Part shown: in pieces, positions 45,911 to 58,619 of the stretch
Position numbering within the stretch: position 1 is the first letter of the stretch
Layout of the letters: every line of letters begins with the position of its first letter
Translations under genes and position numbers: made by a program
The notes under the pieces: generated by a model
The model's database searches: none
What the model was told of the DNA's origin: nothing
Seen by the model: only the letters and a program-made list of their open reading frames with translations
From: Cristatella mucedo
Lineage: Eukaryota > Bryozoa > Phylactolaemata > Cristatellidae
Length of the DNA: 64,000 bases
Reading direction: 5' to 3'
Assembly (NCBI GenBank): GCA_009760855.2
Contig: WPIO01000063.1
Span: forward strand, 2,381,501 to 2,445,500

Positions 45911-48900
45911 GTGAAACGTCGTTCCACGGCCTTTACCAAGGTCCAATTCAAATTCGAAGAGCCAGCGTCCGCCGGGCCGGACGCAAACGATAGAGAATAT
46001 GAGCCACTTCATCGCCGTCGCCCAGTTGTTGGACAGCCTCTAAAATTCCACCTATTAAATGTCCGCTCGCTAAAAACCAAGGGGTTACTTATCCGCGATC
46101 AGGTGGTCCAGGAGAAGCTAGATGCATTTCTGCTTACCGAAACCTGGATGACGCCTTGTTCCAGTAGCTGTATTTCCGAGACCACCCCACCCGGGTTCTC
46201 ATTCTATCAGTCCGTGCGTTCTGACAAGGTTGGTGGCGGGGTTGCAATTGTTGTTCGCGAATCGTTTGGCTATAAAAATGTGCAGTTTCTCGTATGGGTC
46301 ATCGTTTGAATCGGTTGCTATCAGGTCTTCATCAAAGACAATGCCTCTCACCGTTGCGACATACCGGCCTCCTGGCTGTCTAAACTTGCTTATAGAGGAG
46401 TTTTCAGAGTTCCATGCTAAAATATTTGTGTGTGACAGGTCGCTACTGATTGTTGGAGACTTCAATATTCACGTTGACAACCCTAGCAACAGCCAGGTCC
46501 ACTCATTTCTTGACTGTCTGGAGAATCTTGCTTTGGCCCAACGCGTTAATCATAGCACCCACGTCGGTGGCCACATTCTAGATCTCGTGATCACTAAGGA
46601 TGTCCTCCCCACTGACTTTGTGGTGTGCCCACTGACCCTCTCAGATAATTGTTCGGTCTCGTTTACTGTTCCTGCTCCCTCGCACGTGCAAGGCAATGTC
46701 GAATTTGCCAAACGACGTAACTTACAAAGCATTGACATGGACAAGTTTTTGAAATCTGTTTGTGATGCAGGCCTTCTTGATCTGCATTCAGACTCGACCG
46801 GCAGCCTCGATACCCTCACAGATGCGATGAACATGACACTCAGGAGTGCTCTTGACAAGCATGCTCCCGTTAGCTCTATCCGTGTTCAAAGTCGTCGAGA
46901 TTGATTTCAATTTACAAAAAAACTCCTTAAGATGCACCGTGTTAAGCGCAGGCTGGAACGTCGTTTCATGAAATCGGGGTCTGAGGCAGACCTAGTCAAT
47001 TTTAAAAAATTCCTTCGAGTTTACACCCGAAAGCTTAAAAAAGCCAGGGCTTCTTTTTTCATTAGAAAACTGAATTCCTGCCAGTCGGACACTAAACAGA
47101 TTTATACGACAGTAAACCATTTACTGGCCACTGCTGTCAGGTCTGAATCCCCAGATATTAAGGGCTCAGCAGAAAAGTTTTCAGCCTTCTTTACTGAAAA
47201 AATTGTGCACATTCGTGCCTCCATTAAGCCCCCTCCGACCAAAGCAATCACCGTTCCTCAACCTGTGACTTTTCTAAAAAGGTTCTCTGATGTTTCTGCC
47301 TGTGAAGTGGCTGCCTTAATAAGGTCTAGCAAAAAGAGCTCGTCTCCTGAAGACCCTATACCTTCATCTCTGAGGTCTTCACTTGCAGACCAACTTAGCC
47401 CTGCCATAACCAAGATTTGTAATGCTTCTTTGGGAAAAGGGGTCGTCCCTAAGTCCTTCAAATCGGCAATCGTTAGACCTATTCTTAAAAAGCCTGGATT
47501 AGACACAGAGGTCCTAGCAAACTATCGTCCAGTTTCCCTTCTTCCGTTCTTATCAAAGATTCTTGAAAAAATTGTTGCTAAGCAGCTAGTTGAACATATT
47601 GAAAATAATGGAATGTCAGAAACATTTCAATCGGGTTTCAAGAGGCAGCACTGTACTGAAACTGCTCTCCTCTGTGTTAACAATGACATTCTTCGCCGCA
47701 ACGACGACGGGAATGTCACTGCCCTAGCTCTGCTAGATCTGTCTGCTGCCTTCGACACCATTGATCACGAAGTTCTGCTTGAACGACTGAGAGCAACGAT
47801 CGGTCTGGCAGACGAAGCACTGGCGTGGTTTAAATCATACTTGTCTGATCGTGTTCAATCCGTGTCGTGTGGGGGTCAGGTCTCAGACATGAGAAGGGTC
47901 ACCTGTGGAGTCCCTCAAGGGTCTGTACTTGGTCCCTTGCTGTTCTCCATTTATAAGCAACCTCTAGGAAAAGTGATTAAGGCCCATGGAATATGATATC
48001 ACTTCTATGCTGACGATACTCTGTTGTATTTGTCATTTAAACCGTCGGAATCTGCTGCAGCAACTGAGAAACTGAATGCTTGCCTTGCCGATATTCGATC
48101 CTGGATGTCGGAAACCTTCCTGAAATTAAATGACGATAAAACTGAACTGCTTCTCATGGGACACCCTAAGCGTGTGGCTTAAAAGGCTTTGCTGTTCTAA
48201 TAGGTGATGCCATTGTGCGACCTTCACCACGTGCTTGTAATCTAGGTGTCGTGTTCGACAGCTGCCTCAATTTCAAAAGCTTCATTCAGAAGACTGCCTC
48301 TACAGCTAGCCATCACGTCCGATCCGATCCAAGATTAGAAGCTGTCTCCCCCAGCGGCTTGTAAAAAATTTAACTAGCTCTTTAGTTCTGTCTCGGCTTG
48401 ATTATTGTAATTCCCTTTTGCCTGGGCTACCAAAGAAAGCTTTTATGCCACTACAGCGGACTATGAATATGGCTGCAAGGCTGGTCTTCAAGTCCCAGCG
48501 GTTCGAGCACGTGTCACCTTTGCTGAAAGAGCTAGGATGGTTGCCGGTTGAGCAGAGGATACAGAGCAAAGTTCTTACGCTGACCCACAAGGCCCGCCAC
48601 GGCTTGGCTCCTTCGTACCTAGCTGAACTGCTGCATCAGTTTCAGCCTGTTCGCGCCCTCAGGTCCTGTGTGGACAATAAATTAGCTGTCCAATTCCTCC
48701 GCTTAAAGACAGTTGGCGACACAAGCTTTAGCTCTGCAGGTCCTAGACTGTGGAACTCACTTCCACAATTCTTACGCAACGACATCTACTCTCCAACTGC
48801 CGACAATGGCACATCTTTTTCAGCGGTCCTACGTAATAGGTGTTCTAGAGCCACCGGATTCTCACAAACTCCGCCTGTTACTTTACCCCTCCATACTAAT

Positions 48901-48948
48901 TCAAATCGAGGTTTACAGGAGATTTTGTGGTACTTTTTAACTAACTGA
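45911..48948 (+). mobile_element. LINE B (L2-like), longest copy: endonuclease plus reverse transcriptase
   Basis: This APE-type endonuclease plus reverse transcriptase element belongs to the L2/CR1 group. The endonuclease part (45,911-46,700) has 'LLNVRSL', 'LLTETWM', 'GGGVAIVVRE', a frameshift near 46,290, 'VATYRPPG' and 'LLIVGDFNIHVDN'. The usual catalytic 'SDHxx' reads 'SDNCS', losing the histidine. A stop at 46,902 precedes the RT (46,932-47,996) with 'NYRPVSLLPFLSKILEKIV', 'LLDLSAAFDTIDHEVLL' and 'CGVPQGSVLGPLLFSIY'. A stop at about 47,994 comes just before 'YHFYADDTLLY'. A frameshift near 48,180 leads to the C-terminal part (48,418-48,948, 'LFHQFQP'-like). Non-autonomous as it stands. 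Confidence 0.93.
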
Positions 48949-49850
48949 TACGTGCAAAGCACGCATCTCAACGGATGAGCTCGTAAGAACACCTCACCTG
49001 GTTTTTCTTGTTTAACCCACAGGGTCTGATAGGTTGGGTGTCGTGGTTGCTGAAATGTTAAATGTATCGCTTGGCCCTATACATTTTAGATTTCAGCAGA
49101 GGCATCTCTGAATAAGTTGCATTAAATCTCCTCAAGACTATGCCTATTACGGATATAATCTACTAATCCATGTGTGAGTTGCTAGCCTTGTTTGAGGATT
49201 ATTTCCTCGAGTTCCTCATCGTAATATTTACAGGTAATGCACCACCGTTTATTACTGAAAGTCTTAAACTTCGCATCGATGACTAGAGAATCGGGATAGC
49301 TCATTCATTTCTAAGGTTTCTCGAAAAAATTCAGATTGGTCTTAAAACTTCGTTGTGTGGCTAAACTTGGTGACTTTATTTGACATCCCACTACCGTAGG
49401 GAAGCCTGAGCCGCTGACCAAGTTTTCGAATGCTTGCTCCCCCGATCAACAAAATGCCCGAATTAGATTTCAGGTCGTAGGAAATCGTCGCCCAGTTTTG
49501 CATCTTTCTTTTGGACAGATGATCTTGATAAAGTTGATGCTAAGAAGCTTGCAGCTCAACTGAAAAAGTATGAAATCAGAAATACTACAATCGGGATTGA
49601 AGCGACACCACTGCACAGACACTGCACACCTCGATATCCAATATAGCAGCCAACCAATCAACCGTATCCTATGCAGCAACGACGATAGAATGTCACCCCC
49701 TCACCTTGCCGGGTCTGTAAGTAGCCATCTTGGAGGCTATTGATCACAATATTCTACTTGAACAATTAAGATACACGATCGGTCTGCTAAACCATGCAGT
49801 GTGAGTGCAGAAAGCCCGCCTGTAGATCTTGACTAAGGGCGACCTCGCAT
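48949..49850 (+). mobile_element. LINE B 3' region and LINE fragment, inverted copy of 12,845-13,620
   Basis: The 3' UTR-like sequence after the LINE B stop continues into a block that is the reverse complement of 12,845-13,620. Near 49,735-49,800 there is a fragment 'IDHNILLEQLRYTIGL' of another LINE B RT. Several insertions are nested here. There is no intact ORF. Confidence 0.6.
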
Positions 49851-49854
49851 CTTA

Positions 49855-50160
49855 TGTAATTAGGTCCGGTTTTGAGCAGCACTGCTAGGACAGCTCGGGA
49901 GAAGTCTCAGCAAAGATAATTGCGGAATACCAGAAGGTATCACGGAGAAGTCAGGTAAAGGTGTACACCGGACTCGGAGTCACCCGAGGCCCTGTGGGAG
50001 AAAGAGGCCTCCTGGGACATGGAGTGACGTGTGGTCCTTTACATGCAACACTGAAGTATCATACAGAAAGCCACTCCGATTTTCCTAGTGAAACTCGTCC
50101 GGGTAACATTTACTTTACGATAGCGGTTTTGGAGTTTCGGACGGAGATGCATACATAGGA
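49855..50160 (+). repeat. Repeat R1, opposite orientation
   Basis: The plus strand reads 'YQKVSRRSQVKVYTGLGVTR' (ORF start at 49,961 inside it). It matches the minus strand of the other R1 copies and pairs as an inverted repeat with 45,575-45,800 around LINE B. Confidence 0.65.
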
Positions 50161-50249
50161 ACATTTAGAAACTTCCTATACGGACCCAGACGTGGATCTT
50201 ATCTGGTATCTCAAGAGTACGTACTTGGTAATCGCCATCAAATTTCAGT

Positions 50250-50860
50250 TCTTCGTTTTACTCGATCTTCCTGATCATGTCAATTCTACTGTGATCACAA
50301 GTGACGGACTCAAATACGTTTCATATTTGGCATAGCCCACGCCCAGCCTAACCTACATTCGCAGCGAACTTAGTAACCCGTTCCACTTAGTCGCACTCAA
50401 AAGCTGTCTTTAAAAATTCACTTCATATCTTGAATAGACCATATTCCAAACTATACTAAACTATAAAACGTTAATCCATGCATTTCCTTTGGCATATCAA
50501 ACCGATGGATGCTACTTCACACGGCACTCATGTGTTGATTTCACCAGATCCTTTCGAATACAAGCAGTAATGCAGTTAGGTTCTCATGGTAGGATTATCC
50601 GCTTTCCAGGTAACAATCATCACACGTTTACCAAACGTGTCCATGCGATAGATGCTAAAGGCCATCATTTTGAAACTAAGGAGACTCGTCAAGCCCGAGT
50701 TAGCTGAGGAATAATGTTTCTGTCTGAACGTCGAGCGGATTTTGATAGTGAGACCTGTAAAGTTAGCCTCTGACCAAACTCAGATGTTATCTACATCCTA
50801 AAGAAAACTGATTAACATCCAGTCTGCGAAAGGTCGAAAGATATGAATTGCTTGAGATAA
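50250..50860. repeat. Diverged copy of array segment 19,880-20,475
   Basis: Collinear with the array unit from the 'catatttggcatagcccacgc' block to 'cgaaaga(c/t)atgaat'. It contains a broken version of the 143-codon open frame (minus strand), with a stop in 'MRT*LHY', further stops and a frameshift near 50,805. This relative outside the array gives an outgroup for the unit. Confidence 0.85.
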
Positions 50861-50861
50861 G

Positions 50862-51805
50862 TCTGCTTAGCTACTCACTCATTCGAATGCACACCAAAAC
50901 AAATCTGTGTCGAGCTACTCGGAGATGAAGCAGCTACCGTCATGATTTCCGAACGTGTGGCACCACTGATTTGGCAACCGCTGTTCCTCATTTGGTGACT
51001 ATGAAAGCCCACCTTCGTGCGAGATTACATAGACGCTCGGGGTCTGAGCACTCGCTCTTCATCACATGATTCGCGGGTTCAAGGCCGGCGACATCAGCAG
51101 GCAGCTCGGTGCTGTCCAGTGCAAGCAGGATTGGTGCCGAAATGTTACTTCCGGGCCCTATATAAATGGGGCTATTAAATCAGCTAACACAGTGGCCCAT
51201 CTGTAATGCCATTAATCCGACGAGGAATTCGGGCGTGTTTGCCGGAGAGGTACATCTATAGAACAACATAATATTGACTAAGCTGGTTCCGATGATGACT
51301 GGTTGCTCATGGCCTCATGGTCTCATGCTACGAAGATCGAGTAAAATGAAGAGCTGAATTCGGAGGGCGATCGCCAAGTATGTACTCTGAGATACCAGAT
51401 GTGGTCCACATAAGGTCCGCATAGGAAGTTCTAAATGTTCATATGTAAGTATCTCCGTCCGAAACTCCAAAAAACCGCTAAGGTAAAGTAAATGTTACCC
51501 AGACGAGTTTCCCTAGCAAATTAAGAGTTGCTTACTGTATGACAGTTTGGTGTAGCTCGTAAAGGACTGCACGTCACTCCATGTCCCACGAGGCCGCTTT
51601 CTCGCACTGGGCCTCGGGTGACTCCGAGCCCGGTGTAGACCTTTACCTGACTTCTCCTTGATACCTTCTGGTATTCCGCAGTTATCTTTGCTGAGACTGC
51701 TCCCGAGCTGTCCTCACAGTGCCGCTTAAAACAGGACCTGATTAGCATAGGATGCACCGTCGCCATTATTCAAGACCTACCGGCGAACTTTCTGCACTCT
51801 CGCCC
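50862..51805 (+). repeat. Duplicated segment, right copy (pair of 11,947-12,837)
   Basis: Direct copy of 11,947-12,837, including the TATA-like 'ccctatataaatgg' and R1 (51,500-51,790, minus frame). It has an extra 50-60 bases near 51,331 that match the end of the neighbouring 50,220-50,270 sequence in reverse. Confidence 0.75.
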
Positions 51806-51811
51806 TATAGT

Positions 51812-52260
51812 TAATAAAAGATGCACCTGCTGAAATCAAAAGCTTATACGGCAAAGCGATACATATAGCATTTCAGCAACCAAGACACCCAAGTTATCAG
51901 ACCCCAGTGGGTTAAATGAGAGAAACGAGGTGGGGTGTTCTCAGGTGCTCACCAGTTTAGACGGGCATTTCAAAAGTTTCAGTTAGTTAAAAAGTACCAC
52001 AAAATCTCCCGATGACATCGATTCGATTTAGTGTGGAGGGGTAACTTAAAAGGCGGAGTTTATGAGAATCCGGTGCCTCTAGAACACCTATTACTACGAG
52101 TATTGCTGATGCGTGCTACGCTGACATTTTCTGGCCTAGTGTGACTATCCATCCTCTTAAATGGTACATTTACTTGTGGGCTATAGCCTGCAATGGATGT
52201 ATCAAAGGTCAGAGTCCCAATACAAGTAAGTAACCTGCAGCACAACCAGTAGGTAGTTCG
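51812..52260 (-). mobile_element. LINE B 3' UTR, antisense fragment
   Basis: Reverse complement of 48,830-49,100 ('ggtgttctagagccaccgg'-type sequence read backwards at about 52,070). It sits head-to-head with the sense LINE B that follows. Confidence 0.65.
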
Positions 52261-52319
52261 TGCAGCGGTGAGGACATAACAGCTCTAGTAGCATGTACCT
52301 CACCATTAAGTTCCTAAAA

Positions 52320-53850
52320 GATTACCATTGCCTTCCTTCAAACATTTTCCGATGTTTCTGCAAGCGATGTGGCTACCTTGATAAGGTGCAGTAAAAAGAA
52401 AAGCTCGTCTCCTGAAGACCCTGTACCGTCATCTCTGCGGTCTTCACTGGCAGACAAACTTAGCCCTGCCATAACCAAGATTTTCAATGCTTTTGTGGAT
52501 AAAGGGCTCGTACCCAAATCCTTCAATTAGGCAATGATTAGAACGATACTTAAAAAGCCTACATTAGATACAGAAGTCCTTGATAACTATCGCCCAGTTT
52601 CCCTTCTTCCTTTTTTGTCAACGATTCTTAAACAATAGTCACTAAGCAGCTGGTAGCACATAATAAAAAAAAAAAACGTCAGAAACATTTAAATTGGTGT
52701 TTAAGAGGCAGCAATCCACTGAAACTGCTCTCCTCCGTGTTAACAATGGCGTTATATGTAGCAATGATGACGGGAATGTCACTGCCATAGCTCTTCCAGA
52801 TAATTCAGCTGCCTTTGACACCATTGATCACGACGTCCTACTTGAACGATTGAGAGCAACGATCGGTCTGGCGGACGAGGCAATGACGTGGTTGAAATCG
52901 TAATTGTCAGATCGTATTCAATCCGTGCCGTGTAGGGATCAAGTCTCACCCATGAGAATGGTCACCTGTGGAGTCCATCAAGGGTACGCCCTCGGTCCCT
53001 TGCTGTTCTCCATTTATACTCAACCCCTGGGAAAAGTGATCAAGGCCTTTGGAATAGGATATCACTTTAATGCTGACGATACTCAGGTGTATTTGTAATT
53101 CGAACCGTCAGAAAATGCTGCAGCAACTGATAAACTGAATGCTTGCCTTGCCAACATTACATTTACGATGTCGGAAAATTTCTTGAAAATTTATGAGAAC
53201 AAGTTAAACTGCTGCTCATAGGACACCATATACGTGTAGCTGGATTAAAAGGCTTTGCTCTTCTACTAGGTCATGCTGTCGTGCGACCATCACTACGTGC
53301 TTGAAATTATTTAGGCGTGTTTTCAACTGCTGCCTAAATTTTAAAAAGCTTCATTTAGAAAACTGCTTCTACAGCTTTCCATCACGTCCGATCCCTGACA
53401 AAGATTAAGAGCCGCCTTCCACAGTCTCACTGACTCACAAAGCCCACCACGACGTGGCTCCTCCTTACCTAGCTGAACTGGTGCACCAGTTTCAGCCTAC
53501 TTGTGAACTCAGATCCTGCGTGGACAATAAATTAGCTATTCTATTCTTTCGCTTAAATACCGTTAGCGACCGAAGCTTTAGCTCTGTAGGTCGTAGATTG
53601 TGGAACTCGCTTCCAAAATTCTTAAACAATGACAAGTACTCTCCCGCTACCGACGGTGGCTCATTCTTTTCAGCGGTCCTGAGCTTCTATTTCCATGCTA
53701 CTAACTACCTCAACTGCTCTCCCGACTCTCCTACGCTTCTCACTGTCTCGTTGATGCGTGAGATGAAGTCTGTTGGCCGCGGAATGCGAAACGAATGCCG
53801 CTTAGGCTGTAAGTGTGCTGTGCAAAACTCTCCTGCATAGCACCCAGTTA
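52320..53850 (+). mobile_element. LINE B, second sense copy (RT part)
   Basis: Sense-strand fragments are 'SSSPEDPVPSSLRSSLAD', 'NYRPVSLLPFLSTIL', a poly(A) interruption near 52,664, 'AAFDTIDHDVLLERL', 'QGYALGPLLFSIYTQPLGK', 'YHFNADDTQVYL', a gap, then 'MAPPYLAELVHQFQP' to a C-terminus at 53,838. Many stops and frameshifts. The catalytic FYADD is FNADD, as in the array copies, suggesting a shared subfamily or shared decay. Confidence 0.85.
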
Positions 53851-54390
53851 GTTTTTTTGACTTTGTGGAATTACAGATGGCGATAAATATTATGCATAAC
53901 TTAATACTCAGTTGAACCATGGTGAGCAAGGCCTAATAAAACGAGTGTTAAGCGATACACTCCTCTAAATCTGATTTGATTTTCAGACAAAAAGTCCAAT
54001 AGTGCGGGTGCAAGCTACAATGAATTCTTATCGACTGTCCGATGACTGCCTGCTAGTAGATATTCGAGGAATGGCAGCATTGCAATTATCAGCATACAAC
54101 TAGAGCTGTGAGTACGACTGAGCAAGATTACGACTTGGCTTGCACAGAGCCCGTGCGCGAAAACAGCACGTGCTCTGTCACAGACAAAAAAACACGAGAG
54201 GAATACCCAAAGACATTGAGAACAACGAGTTTTAGGTATTTACTCTATATTAGCCTCTTTATTCCCCGCTCAGCATGCTTTCAGAGCGATCCAAAGTGAG
54301 ACTCGTCTTTAGTTCTTCAGGGCATTGCTTCCAGCTGATTAATGAAGTGCTTTCTACCAACAGAGTTCCTGGTTGACTTCTGTTAAGGTG
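53850..54390 (+). repeat. LINE B 3' UTR, right copy (pair of 13,735-14,280)
   Basis: Directly repeated relative to 13,735-14,280, with small indels (for example the extra bases near 54,160 and 54,186). Confidence 0.75.
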
Positions 54391-54409
54391 TGTCTGCACG
54401 CATTGAAAA

Positions 54410-55330
54410 ACTAGCTTTATTTTATTTTGCAGCTTAAACTGGAGAAAACACTGTGAGCTTACAGTGAATCCTACTGAGCAAGCTTTCAACTGACTGTAAC
54501 CCCAGGATTAACGGCTAATCAAGCTATGACTTGATCTGTGTGATGGCCTAGTGAAGCTATAGTTTCATTAATTGCTCCTTGACGTTTTAAACAGTTTCCA
54601 GAATTAGTCAAGTCTATACCAACGGTCTCTAGATGTTACGACAATCTCATGGGTACAGACAAGAAAACAAGCGCATGCTTTCACAAAGAATAAGACCATA
54701 TGCATGCATCTGTTTCTCACAGAGTTTAGTCGGTCCTTGTGGTCTGTCTTTTCAGTGACAATGAGTGCCGATGCAATGCATTCAGCCATAAGCCAATTTT
54801 GCGTGTTGACTCGGTGCATGTCACCTCTAACACCAAGCACTACTAGCGTGTCTTGCCAATTGCAGAATTGCCTTCCGAAAGAAGAATTTCTTGCGAACAT
54901 AGCTTTCACATTGCTATACAGCGGTCACCTGTGAAGGCTTAACCCTTTGCTGTTTGACCATACAGCATAGGAATTTACGGCCTTATGGTAATCTGAACGC
55001 CTACTGCTTAGGTCATCATCCGCCATGCCAGAGGTGGTCACTATTGATTCTCCGGGTGCTGGTAAATTTTCTTTTAACTATGACCTTGTATACCTATGAT
55101 CGTTTTGTTGTCGTTAGTATGCACTTCTAGATTTGGTTGCTGCTGCTATGTCCCTCGAATTATGCAATAACTGAAGAAAGACTTCGCTGAGTGCTCGAGC
55201 GGGACAATACCGTAGGATGCACTCGTTTTGGTTTGCTTTGACCTAGACATGGCTAAAATAGGTTTACTACCCAACTGTTATTGAGATAACACTAGCCCGC
55301 TTCTCCTTCTTTTGTAATCACAGATCAATC
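54410..55330 (+). repeat. Diverged homologue of array segment 20,820-21,960
   Basis: Shares 'cagcttaaactggaga', 'gacttgatctg/gttgatctgg' and the LINE A 3'-UTR-like block near 54,790-54,840 with the array unit, at clearly lower identity than between units. Short ORFs here are not conserved in the array copies. Confidence 0.6.
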
Positions 55331-55334
55331 GAAA

Positions 55335-56430
55335 CTGGCGGCTGTGTCGCCACAATGGCAATGCCACTCTTCAATATTAATCTGGTTTCAGTCCCCTCGA
55401 ACCAGTCTTTCAAATCAGTTAGCATAATTTCATCCACAGGTAAGCTTCCAGTTGTTGCTGTAGCCTATCTTCGCCCGCTTACCAAGTCCTCTTTTATCTC
55501 AGATTTAGCTGCCTTCATTTCGACTCTGCATGCAAACAATTCATCGTTTCTCATTATGTGTGATTTTATAACTCATTTTGATACAATCTCATATACTATT
55601 TGGAGTCTGATATTATCTTATTTGAAGCTTTTATCACTGGTTTTAAGGCACTGTCATATTTTCTTTTCTAGTTTATGTTCATGATCCCACTCACAACAAG
55701 CGACACACACTTAATGAAATGCTCTCCTACAATTGCAAGCTATCATAATCTATTATCGCCTGGTTACGTGTACCTGACTACAAACAGACATTTTTTCAGC
55801 CTACAGCGTGAGCCCACCTCTATATGCCAAAGTCCCCTGCGATTGCGTAACCTTAAGACCCGTGACATTGATGCTGTTCGTGAGACAATATTTTACTTGA
55901 TGCCACAGCTAAACCTTCCTTCTGACCAGCCATCATAATTTGGCTCCAGCATATATCTCAGGTCCACTCTCAAACCAGGCCAATTATCGTTCCTCCTGTT
56001 TTTCGGAATACCGACAGTTCACCAATGCCCCCATGCAAAACTCTAATCCTTCGGAGGCAGTGACCTTGGGTTCTTCCGCTCCCAAAGCCAGGAACTCACT
56101 TCCGACTTGCTCCAGAATCGTACACTGACATTGACCACATTAAAAATTGACTTAAAAATACGCCTATTTAGGACACCATTTAATGGGTCTCTTTGATTCG
56201 TTCTTCATGTGCTTAGGGCGTGCTGACAACGTGCATGTTGCGATTAACCACACTTGCATGTTAACCCTGTGCATTTCACTCCTAACCATGTTGTTCATGT
56301 TGTTTATCAAGCATGATATTACAAACCATTCAATTGCGTTACCCTTTCCAGTAAATAAAAAGCGCCTAGAGAGGGTTTAAATTCTCTGAGGGCGCTTTAT
56401 CGTGTGCGTTATCATTATTATTATTTATAT
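55335..56430 (+). mobile_element. LINE A with internal deletion (endonuclease start plus 3' end)
   Basis: The ORF at 55,355-55,684 reads a decayed endonuclease ('VVAVAYLRPL', 'LIMCDFITHFD' in place of the GDFNIH motif). From about 55,920 the sequence jumps to the C-terminal part ('MAPAYISGPLSNQAN', 'NSLPTCSRI') and a full 3' UTR with hairpin (56,358-56,400) and ATT tail. The RT domain is missing, so the element is dead. Confidence 0.8.
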
Positions 56431-56439
56431 TACCTAGTT

Positions 56440-56940
56440 ATCCTCGTTGTGATCTAGCCAATCGCTTTTCTTGCTTCTTTGTCAAATACATGGACAAAGT
56501 CAAGGAGTTCATCCTCGGGTGGCTGTATTCACTTACCTCTGAACCTAAGAAACTCAATTAAGTGCAGAAACACAATTTGTACGTTCAAGGAAGTCGCGAG
56601 AGATCTCATTCTAAAATTCGCATCCCAATGAAATAAGATTATCAACCTGCCCACCCTGTTACCACTATGTTGCTTCTGCTGTGCACCATTATTGTTCTAC
56701 TTGCTTCTGTACCTGGGTGGTATTTCTAATTTTAATTCCAAAAAATTAAATTCCTTGCGATTTTTCGATTGCACCCTATCTATGTAGCTCTACTTGGGAT
56801 AAATCGCAATACCAGAAGTGTGTTATTCTATCGCCATCTCAATCGCTTGTCAATCTAACGGTTATTCATTCTCAAAATTTCGCTTTGCTCACCAAGTTCA
56901 CATCCTTGAAGTACCGCTCTCTTGTTCATTAGATCATTTT
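56440..56940. other. No supported feature
   Basis: Unique-looking AT-rich sequence between two LINE A copies. I see no exon, RNA gene or repeat match. Confidence 0.5.
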
Positions 56941-56959
56941 CTGGGGTGACTCATCGTCT

Positions 56960-58612
56960 ATACCTTTCAAAAAAAGCTGTAGTCAGGCCTCTTCTCAAGA
57001 AAGCGACACTAGACCAAGAGAACTTGAGCAACTACCGCCCAGTCTCCCTTCTACCATTCCTATCAAACACACTGGAACAAATCGTGGCAGACCAGCTGAA
57101 CTCATATATTGAAACCTCACACCTTGCTAGTAAGTTCCAGTCTGGCTTTAGAGCTAATCACTCCACAGAGTCAGCATTGCTTAGGGTATACAACGACCTA
57201 CTTAGGAATGCAGACATGGGTAGTGTCTCTGCTTATTTTGCTCGATCTTTCGGCAGCTTTTGATACCATCAATCACAAGGTTCTTCCAGAGTGCCTCTCA
57301 TCTCGCCCGGGCATCACTGGCACTGCTTGGAAGTGGTTCAGTTCCTATCTAAGTGGGAGACACCAGAGTATTGACGTAAATGGACAACGATCATCTGAAT
57401 TACCTCTGAAATATGGAGTACCTCAGGGCTCCAAGCTAGGTCGGGTTCTTTTCACGGTTTAAACTCTGCCTCTTGCTGATGTGATTGCAAAGCACAATCT
57501 AGGCTTTCACTTCTATGCCGATGACATTCAGTTATCCCTTTGCTTTGATCCCTCTCAGCCTTCGAGCCCCTCAAATTCTCTAAACTCACTCGCTGCATGC
57601 ATTGATGATATCCGCACATGGATGGCAGCAAATTTTCTAAAACTGAACGATGACAAAACTAACTTGCTAGTTATGGGCAAACCCAGTGTGATCCAAAGAT
57701 TGGACAGGCTGTCTCTCAAAATTGGCTCTGCTAGCATATCTCCTGTCGAATCAGCTCAAAATCTAGGTGTCATATTCCGAAGCGACCTCTCGTTAGACGA
57801 CGATATCAGCTCTACAGTCAAATCTGCCCATGTTTAGCTTTATAACATTGCTAAAATTCAGGCTTGTTTAGCTAAGGATACCACGTCTAAGTTGGTCCAC
57901 GCATTCGTGACATCTCGTCTTGACTTCTGCAACTCACTGCTTACTGGCATACCAGCATGTGCGATCAGGCGATTGCAGCTGGTGCAAAACTCGGCAGCTA
58001 GGCTTGTCTGTCGTGAGCCTCGCAGTTGCCACATTACTCCACTTCTCGCCGACCTACACTGGCTACCAGTCAAGCAGCGGGTTGACTTCAAGGTTTCGTC
58101 GCTCACTTTTAGGTCCCTTCATTCTATGGCTCCAGCCTATCTCTCCGACATACTACCCATCATCAGGCCAAGCATCGTACCATCCGCTTTTCGGAATCCA
58201 ACTGTCTACAAATGCCTCGTACAAACCTTAAAATCCTTTGGAGACCGTGCATTTAGTTCGTATGCTCCCACAGCCTGGAACTCCCTCCCGACCTGCATCA
58301 GAACATCCCCTGACCTGACCACATTTAAAAAGGAACTTAAAACACACCTATTTAGGACAGCATTTAGTGGGTCCCTGTGATTCGTCCTTCACGTGCTTAT
58401 GTGTGAGGACACTGTGCATGCTGCCACTAGCCACATTTGCATGCTAACCCTGTGCATGTCCATCCTAACCATGTTATTCATTTTGTTCATTATTTCAAGC
58501 ATGATTTTACTTACCATTTAATTGCATTTCCCTTTGCAGCAAATGTAAAGCGCCTAGAAAGAGTTTAAGTTCTCTGAGGGTGCTTTATCAAGTACAATAT
58601 TATCATTAATAT
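56960..58612 (+). mobile_element. LINE A (L2-like), RT domain plus 3' UTR, best C-terminus
   Basis: 'KKAVVRPLLKKATLDQENL' opens the RT. A frameshift near 57,230 breaks the 'LLDLSAAFDTINHK' motif across frames, with 'YGVPQGSKLGRVLF' after it. A TAA at 57,460 is followed by 'HFYADDIQLSLCF', and a TAG near 57,836 by an intact C-terminal 162-codon stretch (57,892-58,380) ending 'TFKKELKTHLFRTAFSGSL'. The 3' UTR, hairpin (58,545-58,590) and ATT-type tail follow. It has the same 5' truncation region as the 14.5 kb copy. Confidence 0.92.
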
Positions 58613-58619
58613 TATTATA

